Below, in pieces: positions 54,330 to 63,824 of a DNA stretch of 64,000 nucleotides. Below the pieces are notes generated by a model. The model saw only the letters and a list, made by a program, of their open reading frames with translations. It did no database searches and was not told the DNA's origin. The position numbers and the translations under genes were made by a program. The DNA comes from Brevibacterium antiquum CNRZ 918. Lineage in GTDB: Bacteria > Actinomycetota > Actinomycetes > Actinomycetales > Brevibacteriaceae. The stretch is taken from positions 218,238 to 282,237 of the forward strand of contig NZ_FXZD01000005.1 of NCBI RefSeq assembly GCF_900169145.1. Reading direction: 5' to 3'. How positions within the stretch are numbered: the stretch's first letter is position 1; each line of letters starts with the position of its first letter.

Positions 54330-54935
54330 TCAGAGTCCTGCCTGTGCCGCGAGGACTGCGGCGAGCTTGTCGAAGGCGACTCTTCGATGTGACCGGGAAT
54401 TCTTCTCCTCCGGTGTCATCTGCGCCGCGCTGATGTTGCCGCCGTCGGGGACGAAGATCGGGTCATAGCCGAACCCGTGCGCTCCCGATGGGCCCGTGGC
54501 CAGGCGCCCTGGCATGATTCCCTCGGCTGAGAATTCGCGGCCGTCCGGGGTCACTGCTGCGGCAGCGCAGCGAAACTGTGCCCCGCGATGTTCGCTCGAA
54601 ATGTCAGACAACTGGGCGAGGAGAAGCTCGAGGTTGGCCCGATCGTCTCCGTGTCGGCCTGCCCATCTGGCGGAGAAGATTCCCGGCGCCCCGCCCAGGA
54701 CGTCCACAGCGATCCCCGAATCATCGGCGATGGAGGTCCGGCCGGTGGCCTGCGCTGCGGCTCGGGCTTTGATCAGGGCGTTCTCTGTGAACGTGACTCC
54801 GGTTTCCGGGATGTCGCCCAGGCCTGCCTCGGCGGCGGTCATGACGTGGGTGTCCTCCCCCAACGTGGGGAGGAGGATCGCGAGGAGTTCGCGCCTCTTC
54901 CCTTCGTTGTGGGTGGCCAGCACGAACGTGGTCAT
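54330..54935 (-). CDS. rdgB: XTP/dITP diphosphatase (RdgB)
   Basis: 201 residues. It removes non-canonical purine triphosphates. It has the N-terminal [16 protein letters not shown] (7-22), [18 protein letters not shown] (about 48), [21 protein letters not shown] (about 70) and [10 protein letters not shown] (about 155). The ATG overlaps the rph stop (ATGA). Confidence 0.95.
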   Translation of the reverse strand: MTTFVLATHNEGKRRELLAILLPTLGEDTHVMTAAEAGLGDIPETGVTFTENALIKARAAAQATGRTSIADDSGIAVDVLGGAPGIFSARWAGRHGDDRANLELLLAQLSDISSEHRGAQFRCAAAAVTPDGREFSAEGIMPGRLATGPSGAHGFGYDPIFVPDGGNISAAQMTPEEKNSRSHRRVAFDKLAAVLAAQAGL

Positions 54936-55654
54936 TTGCCCAGCACCTCGGTCTGGATGCTGGTGAGGTCGGTGCAGCCCTTAGCAGCGAGGTCGAGCAG
55001 ACGGCCCAGTTCCTCACGGTCGAAGGGTGCGCCTTCGGCAGTGCCCTGGACCTCGACGAACTGTCCGCTGCCGGTCATCACGACGTTCATATCGGTATCG
55101 GCACGCGAGTCCTCGACGTAGGGCAGGTCGAGGACGGGTTCTCCGTCGATGATGCCGACGCTGATCGCAGCGATCGAGTCCTTGATCGGGTTGTTCGCAG
55201 CGGGGATGATGCCCGTTGAACGACCCTTGTCGATCGCATCGGCCAGTGCCACGTAGGCGCCGGTGATCGAGGCGGTACGAGTGCCGCCGTCTGCTTGGAG
55301 GACGTCGCAGTCGAGAACGAGGGTGTTCTCGCCGAGCTTCTCGAGGTCGATGACAGCCCGCAGGCTGCGGCCGATGAGGCGCGAGATCTCATGTGTGCGA
55401 CCACCCAGCTTGCCTTTGACGGACTCGCGGGTGTTGCGGGAGTCCGTGGCGCGCGGCAGCATCGCGTATTCGGCGGTGACCCAGCCACGGCCCTGGCCCT
55501 TGAGCCAGCGCGGCACGCCCGCGGTCAATGAGGCCGCAACCAGGACGCGGGTGTTGCCGAATTCCACCAGAGCGGATCCTTCGGCAGTGTTGATCCAATT
55601 GCGGGTGATGGTCACTTCGCGGAGTTCATCGGCGAGTCGTCCGTCTGCGCGCAC
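54932..55654 (-). CDS. rph: ribonuclease PH
   Basis: 240 residues. A phosphorolytic 3'-5' exonuclease that trims tRNA precursors. It has the [14 protein letters not shown] block near 25, [17 protein letters not shown] (about 60), the [17 protein letters not shown] block and [20 protein letters not shown] (about 175). GTG 55654 follows AGAGG. It lies between MBL and rdgB in a conserved run. Confidence 0.96.
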   Translation of the reverse strand: MRADGRLADELREVTITRNWINTAEGSALVEFGNTRVLVAASLTAGVPRWLKGQGRGWVTAEYAMLPRATDSRNTRESVKGKLGGRTHEISRLIGRSLRAVIDLEKLGENTLVLDCDVLQADGGTRTASITGAYVALADAIDKGRSTGIIPAANNPIKDSIAAISVGIIDGEPVLDLPYVEDSRADTDMNVVMTGSGQFVEVQGTAEGAPFDREELGRLLDLAAKGCTDLTSIQTEVLGK

Positions 55655-55701
55655 TGTGTGCCTCTTTCAGTTGTCGGTGCTGTTCTGTTCTGGTCGGTGC
55701 C

Positions 55702-56523
55702 TCACACGGTCCAGCTGTTGCCCGGTTTGGCCAGCTCGATGGGTCCCCGGTATTCGCGGGCGGCTTCACCGCGGACGATGGAACAGTCCGTCCAGGAAGG
55801 AATATGGGTGAGGACGAGGGACTTGGCGTCGGCCGCCTGAGCCACGCGTCCGGCACGTTTGCCGGTGAGGTGAATGCCGCGAGTGCTGTCGCGGTCTTCC
55901 TGGAAGGCAGCTTCGCAGAGGAACAGGTCTGCTCCGCGGGCGGCCTCGACGAGGTTGTCGCATTCGTCGCTGTCACCGGAATAGGTGATCACTGCGCCGT
56001 TGGCGTCTGTGATCCGCAGGGCATAGGCCTCAACCGGGTGGTCAACGAGGAAGGATTCGATCTGCAGAGTTCCCACCTGATGGCTGGTCCCGTGGTCGAG
56101 GTCGGCGAAGTCGAAGGCATGGCTGAGGTCGGTGTCATGTGCGCTGGCGGCGACTGGGGACTTTCCGGGGTCCGTGTAGTAGGCCCGGGTGAGTCGTTCT
56201 TGTGCGCCGGCCGGGGCGAGGACGCTTGTCCTGGTGCGGATCGATCCGGTGTCGGAGATGTTGCCGTTGAAGAACTTCGGATCGTAGCAGTGCTTGACGT
56301 ACAGGCCGGTCATGTCCATGCAGTGGTCGGGGTGCAGGTGGCTGAGTACGACCGAGGTCAGCCCATCCGTGTTGACGGCACGCTGCAACGGGCTCAGCGC
56401 CCCGGACCCGAGGTCGAGCACGATGCGCGTCGGTGATTCCTCGTCGGTTTCGATGAGATAGCAGCTGGCTGCGGAGTTGGGGCCGGGGAAGGAACCGGCG
56501 GTGCCGATGGCAGTGAGCTTCAT
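55702..56523 (-). CDS. MBL-fold metallohydrolase, RNase Z-like
   Basis: 273 residues. The metal-binding HxHxDH motif is HLHPDH (62-67). It also has YSGDSDECDNLVEAARGADLFLCEA and the last His in LTHIPSWTD. The family includes RNase Z/cyclic phosphodiesterase-like enzymes; its exact substrate is unknown. The ATG overlaps the DUF2017 stop (ATGA). It is in the clpS-DUF2017-MBL-rph-rdgB run. Confidence 0.88.
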   Translation of the reverse strand: MKLTAIGTAGSFPGPNSAASCYLIETDEESPTRIVLDLGSGALSPLQRAVNTDGLTSVVLSHLHPDHCMDMTGLYVKHCYDPKFFNGNISDTGSIRTRTSVLAPAGAQERLTRAYYTDPGKSPVAASAHDTDLSHAFDFADLDHGTSHQVGTLQIESFLVDHPVEAYALRITDANGAVITYSGDSDECDNLVEAARGADLFLCEAAFQEDRDSTRGIHLTGKRAGRVAQAADAKSLVLTHIPSWTDCSIVRGEAAREYRGPIELAKPGNSWTV

Positions 56524-57095
56524 GTGTCGTCGTCCCCCGGCAGATCGCTGAGCAAGGTGGTGGTGAGTCGATCCTGAATCCAGGTCAGGAAGTCGTACAG
56601 GGTCAGAGTGAGCTCTTCGGACTCCTCGAGGTCGTCTCGGTGAGCATATTTCTCCTCTTGGGCTTCCTCCGTGTCGATGCCCATACGAACGGCAAGTACC
56701 AGGCGTAGGTCGTTGAGGCCTTTCATCCATGCCAGAACCTCATCGTGGCTCAAAGCAATCGAGGAGCCTTTGGCCAGACCGTTGAGGACGATGCGCACGT
56801 TGTGGGCCTTCGCCTGCTGGAGGTCGAACTCGGTGAGACGCCGGAACTCCTGTGAACGTTCCTCGTCGAGCGGGTCGACGTCGGGGAAGAGTCGCAGCAG
56901 CGCCGGGTCCTGGGGCCGTGGCCGTTCGACCAGTCCGAGGCGTGCTTCCCAGTTCTCCGAGTCGGGACGACCGTCTTCGTTGTCGTCTTCTGCCAGGAGT
57001 GCTGCCAGATCGGTGAAGACGGTGAGCATGAGGGATCGTTCGTTGTCCTCGAGTTTGAGGACGACATCGTCCCCATGAGCGTCAATTGCTGCCAT
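56520..57095 (-). CDS. DUF2017 protein
   Basis: 191 residues, acidic. DUF2017 follows clpS in most actinobacteria and may regulate Clp proteolysis, but this is unproven. It has LRLFPDVDPLDEERSQEFRRLTE (about 66-89), and SHDEVLAWMKGLNDLRLVLAVRMGI near 115-140. It is 3 bp after clpS and overlaps the MBL gene by 4 nt. Confidence 0.86.
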   Translation of the reverse strand: MAAIDAHGDDVVLKLEDNERSLMLTVFTDLAALLAEDDNEDGRPDSENWEARLGLVERPRPQDPALLRLFPDVDPLDEERSQEFRRLTEFDLQQAKAHNVRIVLNGLAKGSSIALSHDEVLAWMKGLNDLRLVLAVRMGIDTEEAQEEKYAHRDDLEESEELTLTLYDFLTWIQDRLTTTLLSDLPGDDDT

Positions 57096-57098
57096 ATG

Positions 57099-57404
57099 TC
57101 AGTCGGATCCTGTTTCAGGTTGGCACGCGGCCCACAAACCGTATTCGTGCATGGCTTGGGTGTCCCTCTCCATAGCTTCGCGTCCGCCTGTGGCAACGAC
57201 ACAGCGACCGTTCTCATGGACTTCAAGCATCAGCGACTGAGCCTTCTCGGCCGAATATCCGAAGTAGGCTTGGAATACGTAGCTGACGTAGCTCATGAGG
57301 TTGACGGGGTCGTTGAAGACGACGGTCTTCCATGGCTTTGCCTGTTCTGTCGCCGGTCGAATGTCGACCTCCGGCTCCAGAACTGGAGTCGTTGGATTGC
57401 TCAC
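57099..57404 (-). CDS. clpS: ClpS adaptor
   Basis: 101 residues. It binds ClpC/ClpA and delivers N-degron substrates. It has the core KPWKTVVFNDPVNLMSYVSYVFQ (24-46) and EKAQSLMLEVHENGRCVVATG (about 54-74). The start is GTG 57404 with a TAAGGT -10 box 6 nt upstream, so it is leaderless. It leads the five-gene run ending in rdgB. Confidence 0.94.
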   Translation of the reverse strand: MSNPTTPVLEPEVDIRPATEQAKPWKTVVFNDPVNLMSYVSYVFQAYFGYSAEKAQSLMLEVHENGRCVVATGGREAMERDTQAMHEYGLWAACQPETGSD

Positions 57405-57410
57405 GTTTCC

Positions 57411-57416
57411 ACCTTA
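57411..57416 (-). promoter_or_regulatory. -10 box of clpS (leaderless)
   Basis: TAAGGT on the minus strand, 6 nt before GTG 57404. The divergent pncB -10 box is 27 bp away. Confidence 0.5.
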
Positions 57417-57443
57417 CGGCAGAACACTGACGCTGTCGTGACG

Positions 57444-57449
57444 TAGTAT
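57444..57449 (+). promoter_or_regulatory. -10 box of pncB (leaderless)
   Basis: TAGTAT ends 7 nt before ATG 57457. Confidence 0.6.
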
Positions 57450-57456
57450 CGCGCCT

Positions 57457-58776
57457 ATGAGTGATCTCACACGGACCGCTTCGACGGCTTTTTACACCGA
57501 TCAGTACGAATTGACGATGGTCCAGGCAGCACTGGAATCAGGCGCCGCTCACCGTAGGAGCCTGTTCGAAGTCTTCGGTCGCAGCCTGCCTGCCGGTCGG
57601 CGCTACGGAGTCGTTGCCGGCACTGGCCGCATCCTCGAGATGCTCCGGGATTTCCGCTTCGGCGACGAGGAGCTCTCGTTTCTCAGCCGCGAGCAGATCG
57701 TCGATTCGAAAACCATCGACTGGTTGGCCGACTACTCCTTCTCCGGCAGCATCCGTGGGTATGCGGAGGGCGAGATCTACTTCCCAGGCTCCCCGCTGAT
57801 GACGATCGAAGCCACCTTCGCAGAAGGGGTCATCCTCGAGACGCTCATCCTCTCAGCGATGAACTATGACAGTGCGGTCGCCTCGGCGGCCTCGCGCATG
57901 GCTCAGGCTGCAGGAGATCGACCCTGCGCGGAGATGGGCGGTCGCCGCACCAACGAACATGCCGCGGTCGCCGCTGCCCGCGCGGCCGTCATCGGCGGTT
58001 TCGCGTCGACGTCGAATCTCGCCGCCGGGCTCCGGTACGGTCTGCGCACGATCGGCACGTCTGCCCACTCCTTCACGCTGCTCCACGATTCGGAGCAGGA
58101 AGCCTTCGCCGCTCAGCTCAAATCCTTAGGCACAGACACGACTCTGCTCCTGGACACCTATGACGTCGAGGAGGCGCTGGCGACGGCGGTCCGCCTGGCA
58201 GGTGAGAATCTGGGTGGGGTGCGCATCGACTCGGGCGACCTTGTCGAACAGGCCAGTGAAGTCCGTGCGGGCCTCGACCGTCTCGGCGCTCATGATACGA
58301 CGATCACGGTCACCAGTGATCTCGACGAATATGCCATCGCTGCTCTCGCTGCCTCCCCCGTAGATTCCTACGGTGTCGGAACACGAGTGGTCACAGGCTC
58401 GGGCGCTCCGGCCGCCGGGCTCGTCTACAAGCTCGTGGCCCGCGCCGACGAGTCGGGGGCATGGACCTCGGTGGCGAAGAACTCCACCGGCAAACCCTCA
58501 CGTGGAGGGCACAAGGACGCTTTGCGCCTCATCGATGGTGCGATCGCGGTCGAAGAAGCCGTCGGCATCCCGACGCTGCCAGACGACCTCGGCGATGGCA
58601 GGTCATTGACCGTTGATCTTGTCGTCGACGGTGAGATCAATGAGACCTATATCGGCGCTGCCGGGGTCACGAAGGCCTGCGCTCGGCATGACGAGTCCTT
58701 GGCCGAGCTGCCGCGTTCGGCCAGGCGCATGCAGGACGGCGAACCGGCGATCCCCACAGTGTTCTATCCCAAATGA
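57457..58776 (+). CDS. pncB: nicotinate phosphoribosyltransferase
   Basis: 439 residues. The first step of NAD salvage from nicotinate with PRPP. It has the N-terminal YTDQYELTMVQAALESGAAHR (10-30), GRRTNEHAA (about 160), GTSAHSFTLLHDSEQEAF with the phosphorylated His (about 198), and RIDSGDLVEQA (about 260). It is leaderless and divergent from clpS. Two -10 boxes lie only 27 bp apart between the genes. Confidence 0.95.
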   Translation: MSDLTRTASTAFYTDQYELTMVQAALESGAAHRRSLFEVFGRSLPAGRRYGVVAGTGRILEMLRDFRFGDEELSFLSREQIVDSKTIDWLADYSFSGSIRGYAEGEIYFPGSPLMTIEATFAEGVILETLILSAMNYDSAVASAASRMAQAAGDRPCAEMGGRRTNEHAAVAAARAAVIGGFASTSNLAAGLRYGLRTIGTSAHSFTLLHDSEQEAFAAQLKSLGTDTTLLLDTYDVEEALATAVRLAGENLGGVRIDSGDLVEQASEVRAGLDRLGAHDTTITVTSDLDEYAIAALAASPVDSYGVGTRVVTGSGAPAAGLVYKLVARADESGAWTSVAKNSTGKPSRGGHKDALRLIDGAIAVEEAVGIPTLPDDLGDGRSLTVDLVVDGEINETYIGAAGVTKACARHDESLAELPRSARRMQDGEPAIPTVFYPK

Positions 58777-58835
58777 TCGGGACCGAGTCAGCTGAGCTGA
58801 GGTCGGCCCGTCTGCCTGCATAGACGCAGTGGACG

Positions 58836-60617
58836 TCATTTCTTGCCGACGAACCAGCCTTGGAGCTTTGCGATCCGCGCCTGTATCTGCTCCCGGGTCG
58901 CCTGCGCCACGGCCGGTCCCCCACAGGCCTTGCGCAGTTCGACGTGGACGGCCTTGTGGGGTGAACCGGTTCGCCGAGACCAGGCACCGACGAGGCTCTG
59001 AAGCTGGTTGCGCTCTTCCTTCATCGCCCGGTGATCGAGCTCGCTGGGCTCGGTTTCTGGCGCCGGCGGTGCCGCAGCAGTCTTGCGTTTCGCCTGACGC
59101 GCCTGTTGGCTTCGCAGCAGTTCGTGGACTTGGTCTGGTTCGAGCAGCCCGGGAATGCCGATGAAGTCAAGTTCGTCCTCGGAGCCGACTGCTCCGCCTG
59201 TGCCGAACTCGCCACCGTCGAAGAGCACCCTGTCGAAGAGCGCCTCGGCGCCCAATGCCTCGAAGGAACCCAGCTGGTCAGAGGCGCCCTCTTCACGGTT
59301 CGCCTGCTCCATGGCCTGGTCGTCGAAGACGACGACATCGTTCTCATCCTCATTCTTCGGCCGGTCGAGGGCGTGGTCGCGTTCGACCTCCATCGTGTTG
59401 GCCAGCGCCAGGAGAATCGGGACGGAGGGCAGGAACACAGAGGCGGTTTCACCGCGTTTGCGCGCACGCACGAAACGTCCGATGGCCTGTGCGAAGAACA
59501 GTGGAGTCGCCGAGGAGGTCGCGTAGACCCCGACACACAGGCGCGGCACGTCGACACCTTCGGAAACCATGCGAACCGCGACCATCCACCGGTCGGTGGA
59601 ATTCTGGAACTTCTCGATCCGTGCCGAAGCTCCTACTTCGTCGGAGAGGACGACCGTAGGTGCCTCACCGGTGAGTTCGCGCAGCACCTTGGCATAGGCA
59701 CGGGCGTTGTCCTGGTCTGTGGCGATGACGAGGCCCCCGGCGTCGTGCACGGTCCGCCTCACCTCTGTCAGACGCCGGTCGGCGGCCTTGAGCACGGCTG
59801 GTATCCAGTCGCCGGCTGGGTCGAGAGCAGTCCGCCACGCCTGAGAGTTGATGTCCTTCGTCGTCTCTTCGCCGAGTACGTGGGACATCTCATCACCGGC
59901 TCTGGTCCGCCAGGACATGGCACCGGCATAGGCGAGGAACAGGACAGGGCGGACCACGGAGTCTTTGAGCGCCCGACCGTAGCCGTAGGAATAGTCTGCC
60001 ACCGAGGTGCGGATGCCGTTTTCGTCTGGGGCATAGGTGACGAATGGGATCGGTGAGGTATCCGAGCGGAAGGGGGTACCGGTCAGGGAGAGTCTGCGCA
60101 CTGCCGGGCCGAACGCCTCCCGAACTGCATCACCCCAGGACAATGCGTCACCTCCGTGGTGGACCTCATCGAGGATGACGAGAGTGCGGCCCGCCGCGGT
60201 GCGGTTGTGGTGCAGCACGGGCTTGGCGGCCACCTGCGCGTAGGTGATGGCCACACCATGATAGCCGGGAGCGTGTTTGCCTTGGGCGTTCTTGAAGTGC
60301 GGGTCGAGTTTGATGCCGACGCGTGAGGCGGAATCGGCCCACTGCACCTTGAGGTGTTCTGTGGGGGCCACGACGGTGACTCTATTGACGACGCGCTGCG
60401 CCAGCAGCTCGGCAGCGACCCGCAGGGCGAATGTCGTCTTGCCGGCGCCCGGTGTCGCTACTGCGAGAAAGTCCTTCGGCTGATCCCGAAAATACTGTTC
60501 CAGGGCCTCAGCCTGCCAGGCGCGCAACTTTCCGGCCGTTCCCCAAGCAGCACGCTCGGGAAAGGCCGGTGGCAGTTGTTCGGCGGCGGAGGTCCCGGGG
60601 AGACGTTCCGCGGCCAT
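58836..60617 (-). CDS. DEAH/DEVH-box helicase with unknown substrate
   Basis: 593 residues. SF2 helicase motifs are Walker A ATPGAGKTTFALR (about 54-66), LDEVHHGGD (about 150), SLTGTPFRSD (about 177), the helicase C domain with RMVSEGVDVPRL, and QAIGRFVRARKRGE (about 375). The last 150 residues are charged and probably a specificity domain. Helicases of this type occur across actinobacteria, paired with DUF3039. The ATG directly follows the DUF3039 stop (TAA-ATG), with AAGGAG inside the DUF3039 3' end, so they are coupled. Confidence 0.88.
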   Translation of the reverse strand: MAAERLPGTSAAEQLPPAFPERAAWGTAGKLRAWQAEALEQYFRDQPKDFLAVATPGAGKTTFALRVAAELLAQRVVNRVTVVAPTEHLKVQWADSASRVGIKLDPHFKNAQGKHAPGYHGVAITYAQVAAKPVLHHNRTAAGRTLVILDEVHHGGDALSWGDAVREAFGPAVRRLSLTGTPFRSDTSPIPFVTYAPDENGIRTSVADYSYGYGRALKDSVVRPVLFLAYAGAMSWRTRAGDEMSHVLGEETTKDINSQAWRTALDPAGDWIPAVLKAADRRLTEVRRTVHDAGGLVIATDQDNARAYAKVLRELTGEAPTVVLSDEVGASARIEKFQNSTDRWMVAVRMVSEGVDVPRLCVGVYATSSATPLFFAQAIGRFVRARKRGETASVFLPSVPILLALANTMEVERDHALDRPKNEDENDVVVFDDQAMEQANREEGASDQLGSFEALGAEALFDRVLFDGGEFGTGGAVGSEDELDFIGIPGLLEPDQVHELLRSQQARQAKRKTAAAPPAPETEPSELDHRAMKEERNQLQSLVGAWSRRTGSPHKAVHVELRKACGGPAVAQATREQIQARIAKLQGWFVGKK

Positions 60618-60872
60618 TTACTCCTTGGGTCCTTCAGACATTGTTGAGTAGATTTCTTTGCATCGCGGGCATACGGGGAACCGCTCGGGGTCGCGGGTAG
60701 GCACCCACACCTTTCCGCACAGGGCGATCAGCGGTGTGCCCGTGACCATGGATTCCATGATCTTGTCTTTAGGTGCGTAGTGGCTGAAACGTTCGTGGTC
60801 TCCGGGTTCAACACGCTGCTCGGACTGCTCACGCTCGATTGTTGCTGAACCACCTGATGCTGGATAGGTCAT
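60618..60872 (-). CDS. DUF3039 putative zinc-binding protein
   Basis: 84 residues from ATG 60872. Three Cys and a His pattern (LIALCGKVW, FPVCPRCKEIY) suggest a small zinc-binding fold. It is found in most actinobacteria before a DEAH helicase. Function is unknown. A longer form to 60905 would overlap the divergent promoter and is rejected. TACAAT ends 6 nt before the ATG. Confidence 0.82.
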   Translation of the reverse strand: MTYPASGGSATIEREQSEQRVEPGDHERFSHYAPKDKIMESMVTGTPLIALCGKVWVPTRDPERFPVCPRCKEIYSTMSEGPKE

Positions 60873-60878
60873 GGCTCC

Positions 60879-60884
60879 ATTGTA
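60879..60884 (-). promoter_or_regulatory. -10 box of DUF3039 (leaderless)
   Basis: TACAAT on the minus strand, 6 nt before ATG 60872. It faces the TAGAAT box of the divergent gene 6 bp away. Confidence 0.6.
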
Positions 60885-60890
60885 GTTCCC

Positions 60891-60896
60891 TAGAAT
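60891..60896 (+). promoter_or_regulatory. -10 box of the flavin reductase gene (leaderless)
   Basis: TAGAAT ends 7 nt before ATG 60904. Confidence 0.65.
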
Positions 60897-60903
60897 GAGT
60901 GCC

Positions 60904-61419
60904 ATGGACAGAACTCACGAGGACTCCCTCACAGAACGCTATCGCGAACTCAGCGACGATATTGCTGCTGCAGTGGCTGTGGTCTCGGCCAAGCGGGGCA
61001 ATGCCTTGCACGCGATCACCGTCGACTCCTTCCTCGACGTGTCCTATGATCCGCCGACGATGGCGGTCAGCGTCTACGGCGGATCACGGATGATGGAGAC
61101 CTTGGAGATGAGTGAGCACTACGCCATCTCCCTGCTCAACTCATCCCAGCGCGACATCTCCGAGCGGCTGGGTGCGTCCGGCCAGCCCCTCTACGGTTCG
61201 CTGAAAGGCATCGATACGTTTCCCGCTCCTCATTCGGGGCAGCCTGTGCTCACGGATGCGATCGCCTGGTTCGAACTGAGGACCACGCAGATGCTCGAAG
61301 TGGCAACGCATAGCCTCGTCGTCGGCGAGGTCGTTTCAATGGGGGCTGGCGCGCACAGCAGCAAGAACAAACCACTGCTGAGGTGGCGCAAGGCCTACGG
61401 AACGATGGGGCCTCGCTGA
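60904..61419 (+). CDS. flavin reductase-like protein
   Basis: 171 residues. Flavin reductase-like domain: VAVVSAKRGNALHAITVDSFLDVSYDPPTMAVSVY (start near 18) and EHYAISLLNSSQRDISERLG (about 72). It binds FMN and may supply reduced flavin or act in stress. ATG 60904 is set by the -10 box. It is divergent to DUF3039, with only 31 nt between the two ATGs, and convergent to gdhA. Confidence 0.85.
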   Translation: MDRTHEDSLTERYRELSDDIAAAVAVVSAKRGNALHAITVDSFLDVSYDPPTMAVSVYGGSRMMETLEMSEHYAISLLNSSQRDISERLGASGQPLYGSLKGIDTFPAPHSGQPVLTDAIAWFELRTTQMLEVATHSLVVGEVVSMGAGAHSSKNKPLLRWRKAYGTMGPR

Positions 61420-61441
61420 TCCGGGCCTTCGGGTGAAGGCC

Positions 61442-61501
61442 AGCGGCCCTCCGAACTCTCATCGGCTTCGTGTGAAGCTGACTGAGAATCGGAGGGCCGC
61501 T
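61442..61501. terminator. Bidirectional terminator between flavin reductase and gdhA
   Basis: A perfect 13-bp outer stem (AGCGGCCCTCCGA with its complement) with inner pairing (CTCA/TGAG, GCTTC/GAAGC). No T tail on the plus side. Confidence 0.75.
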
Positions 61502-61576
61502 GTGCGCAGGTCAGTCCCGGCTGCTGTCTGTGCCTTGTCTGTCTGCGCTTTGCTTGTCTGCGGCTTGTCGCCGAGG

Positions 61577-62935
<1,359 letters not shown>

Positions 62936-63001
62936 CCGTGACCTGCATAACATGAGCTGAGGCGCCCGAATAATGGACAGCACGGTGTTGGAAAGCACGA
63001 T

Positions 63002-63010
63002 TGGTATAAT
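63002..63010 (+). promoter_or_regulatory. Extended -10 promoter
   Basis: TGGTATAAT, a perfect TATAAT with an extended TG, 53 bp upstream of ATG 63064. No -35 at normal spacing. Confidence 0.5.
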
Positions 63011-63051
63011 GCGGGCTTCGGAGAAGAAAGATGTGCAAAGGCCCCCGACGC

Positions 63052-63057
63052 TAGACT
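63052..63057 (+). promoter_or_regulatory. -10 box of the GNAT gene (leaderless)
   Basis: TAGACT ends 6 nt before ATG 63064. Confidence 0.55.
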
Positions 63058-63063
63058 CATCGT

Positions 63064-63717
63064 ATGGATCTAGAAGAAGTCTGGCCCCCGTTTGCCTTGA
63101 GAATCCGATGCGGCGATATGGAGTTGTCGCCGGTGCGTGAATCCGACTATCCGGAATTGGCCGTCATCGCAGACGGCGGGGTGCGCAGCCACGGCAGACC
63201 AGCCTTTCTCGTCAATTGGGATTCGGGTGCTCGGGCGGACATCGCTCAGTCCATCGCACAGTATCAGTGGAGTACGCGGGCGAACTTCCGAGCCGAAGAC
63301 TGGACCATCGAGCTCACCGCCAGGGTTGACGGGCGTGTTGTCGGCGTACAGGGCTTGAGTGCCAAGGACTTCGTCCGCACCCGGTCGGTATCAACAGGCT
63401 CCTGGCTGTCCCTGCACGAGCAGGGCAAAGGGTACGGCACCCAGATGAGGAGGGCTGCGGCGATAGCGTTTGCCGACTATTTCGATGCCGCAGTGTTCCA
63501 CTCCGAATACCTTGAGGGCAATGACGCCAGCCGCAGGGTCTCAGAGAAGCTCGGCTACTCCCCCAACGGGGAGAAGTCCATCGTCGCGCAAGACGGGCTG
63601 GCTCACACCGAACACCGGATGATTGTGGCAGCTTCGGACATCGTCCGCGGTGCGGAACCGGTGGAGGTTGCCGGCACAGAGGTGGTTCGCCGGTTCCTGG
63701 GACTCGACGCTTCCTGA
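63064..63717 (+). CDS. GNAT-family N-acetyltransferase
   Basis: 217 residues. The acetyl-CoA loop is HEQGKGYGTQMRRAAA (about 119-134), and the beta-bulge region is EYLEGNDASRRVSEKLGY (about 147), typical of RimJ/RimL-like enzymes. Substrate unknown. ATG 63064 follows a -10 box by 6 nt. It is divergent to gdhA. Confidence 0.86.
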   Translation: MDLEEVWPPFALRIRCGDMELSPVRESDYPELAVIADGGVRSHGRPAFLVNWDSGARADIAQSIAQYQWSTRANFRAEDWTIELTARVDGRVVGVQGLSAKDFVRTRSVSTGSWLSLHEQGKGYGTQMRRAAAIAFADYFDAAVFHSEYLEGNDASRRVSEKLGYSPNGEKSIVAQDGLAHTEHRMIVAASDIVRGAEPVEVAGTEVVRRFLGLDAS

Positions 63718-63824
63718 AGATGTAGCCAATAACCTGAGGTGTGGCCGATCACCGGCGAGGCAAGGGTCTCTCGACGGTGATTTGCCAAGCACCGGGTTTC
63801 ATAGAGGCTGTTTTTCCTGGTTTT
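63718..63824. other. Gap before the IS element
   Basis: About 107 bp. The right end of an IS3-type element probably lies here, but I cannot fix its terminal inverted repeat from one end. Confidence 0.35.
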
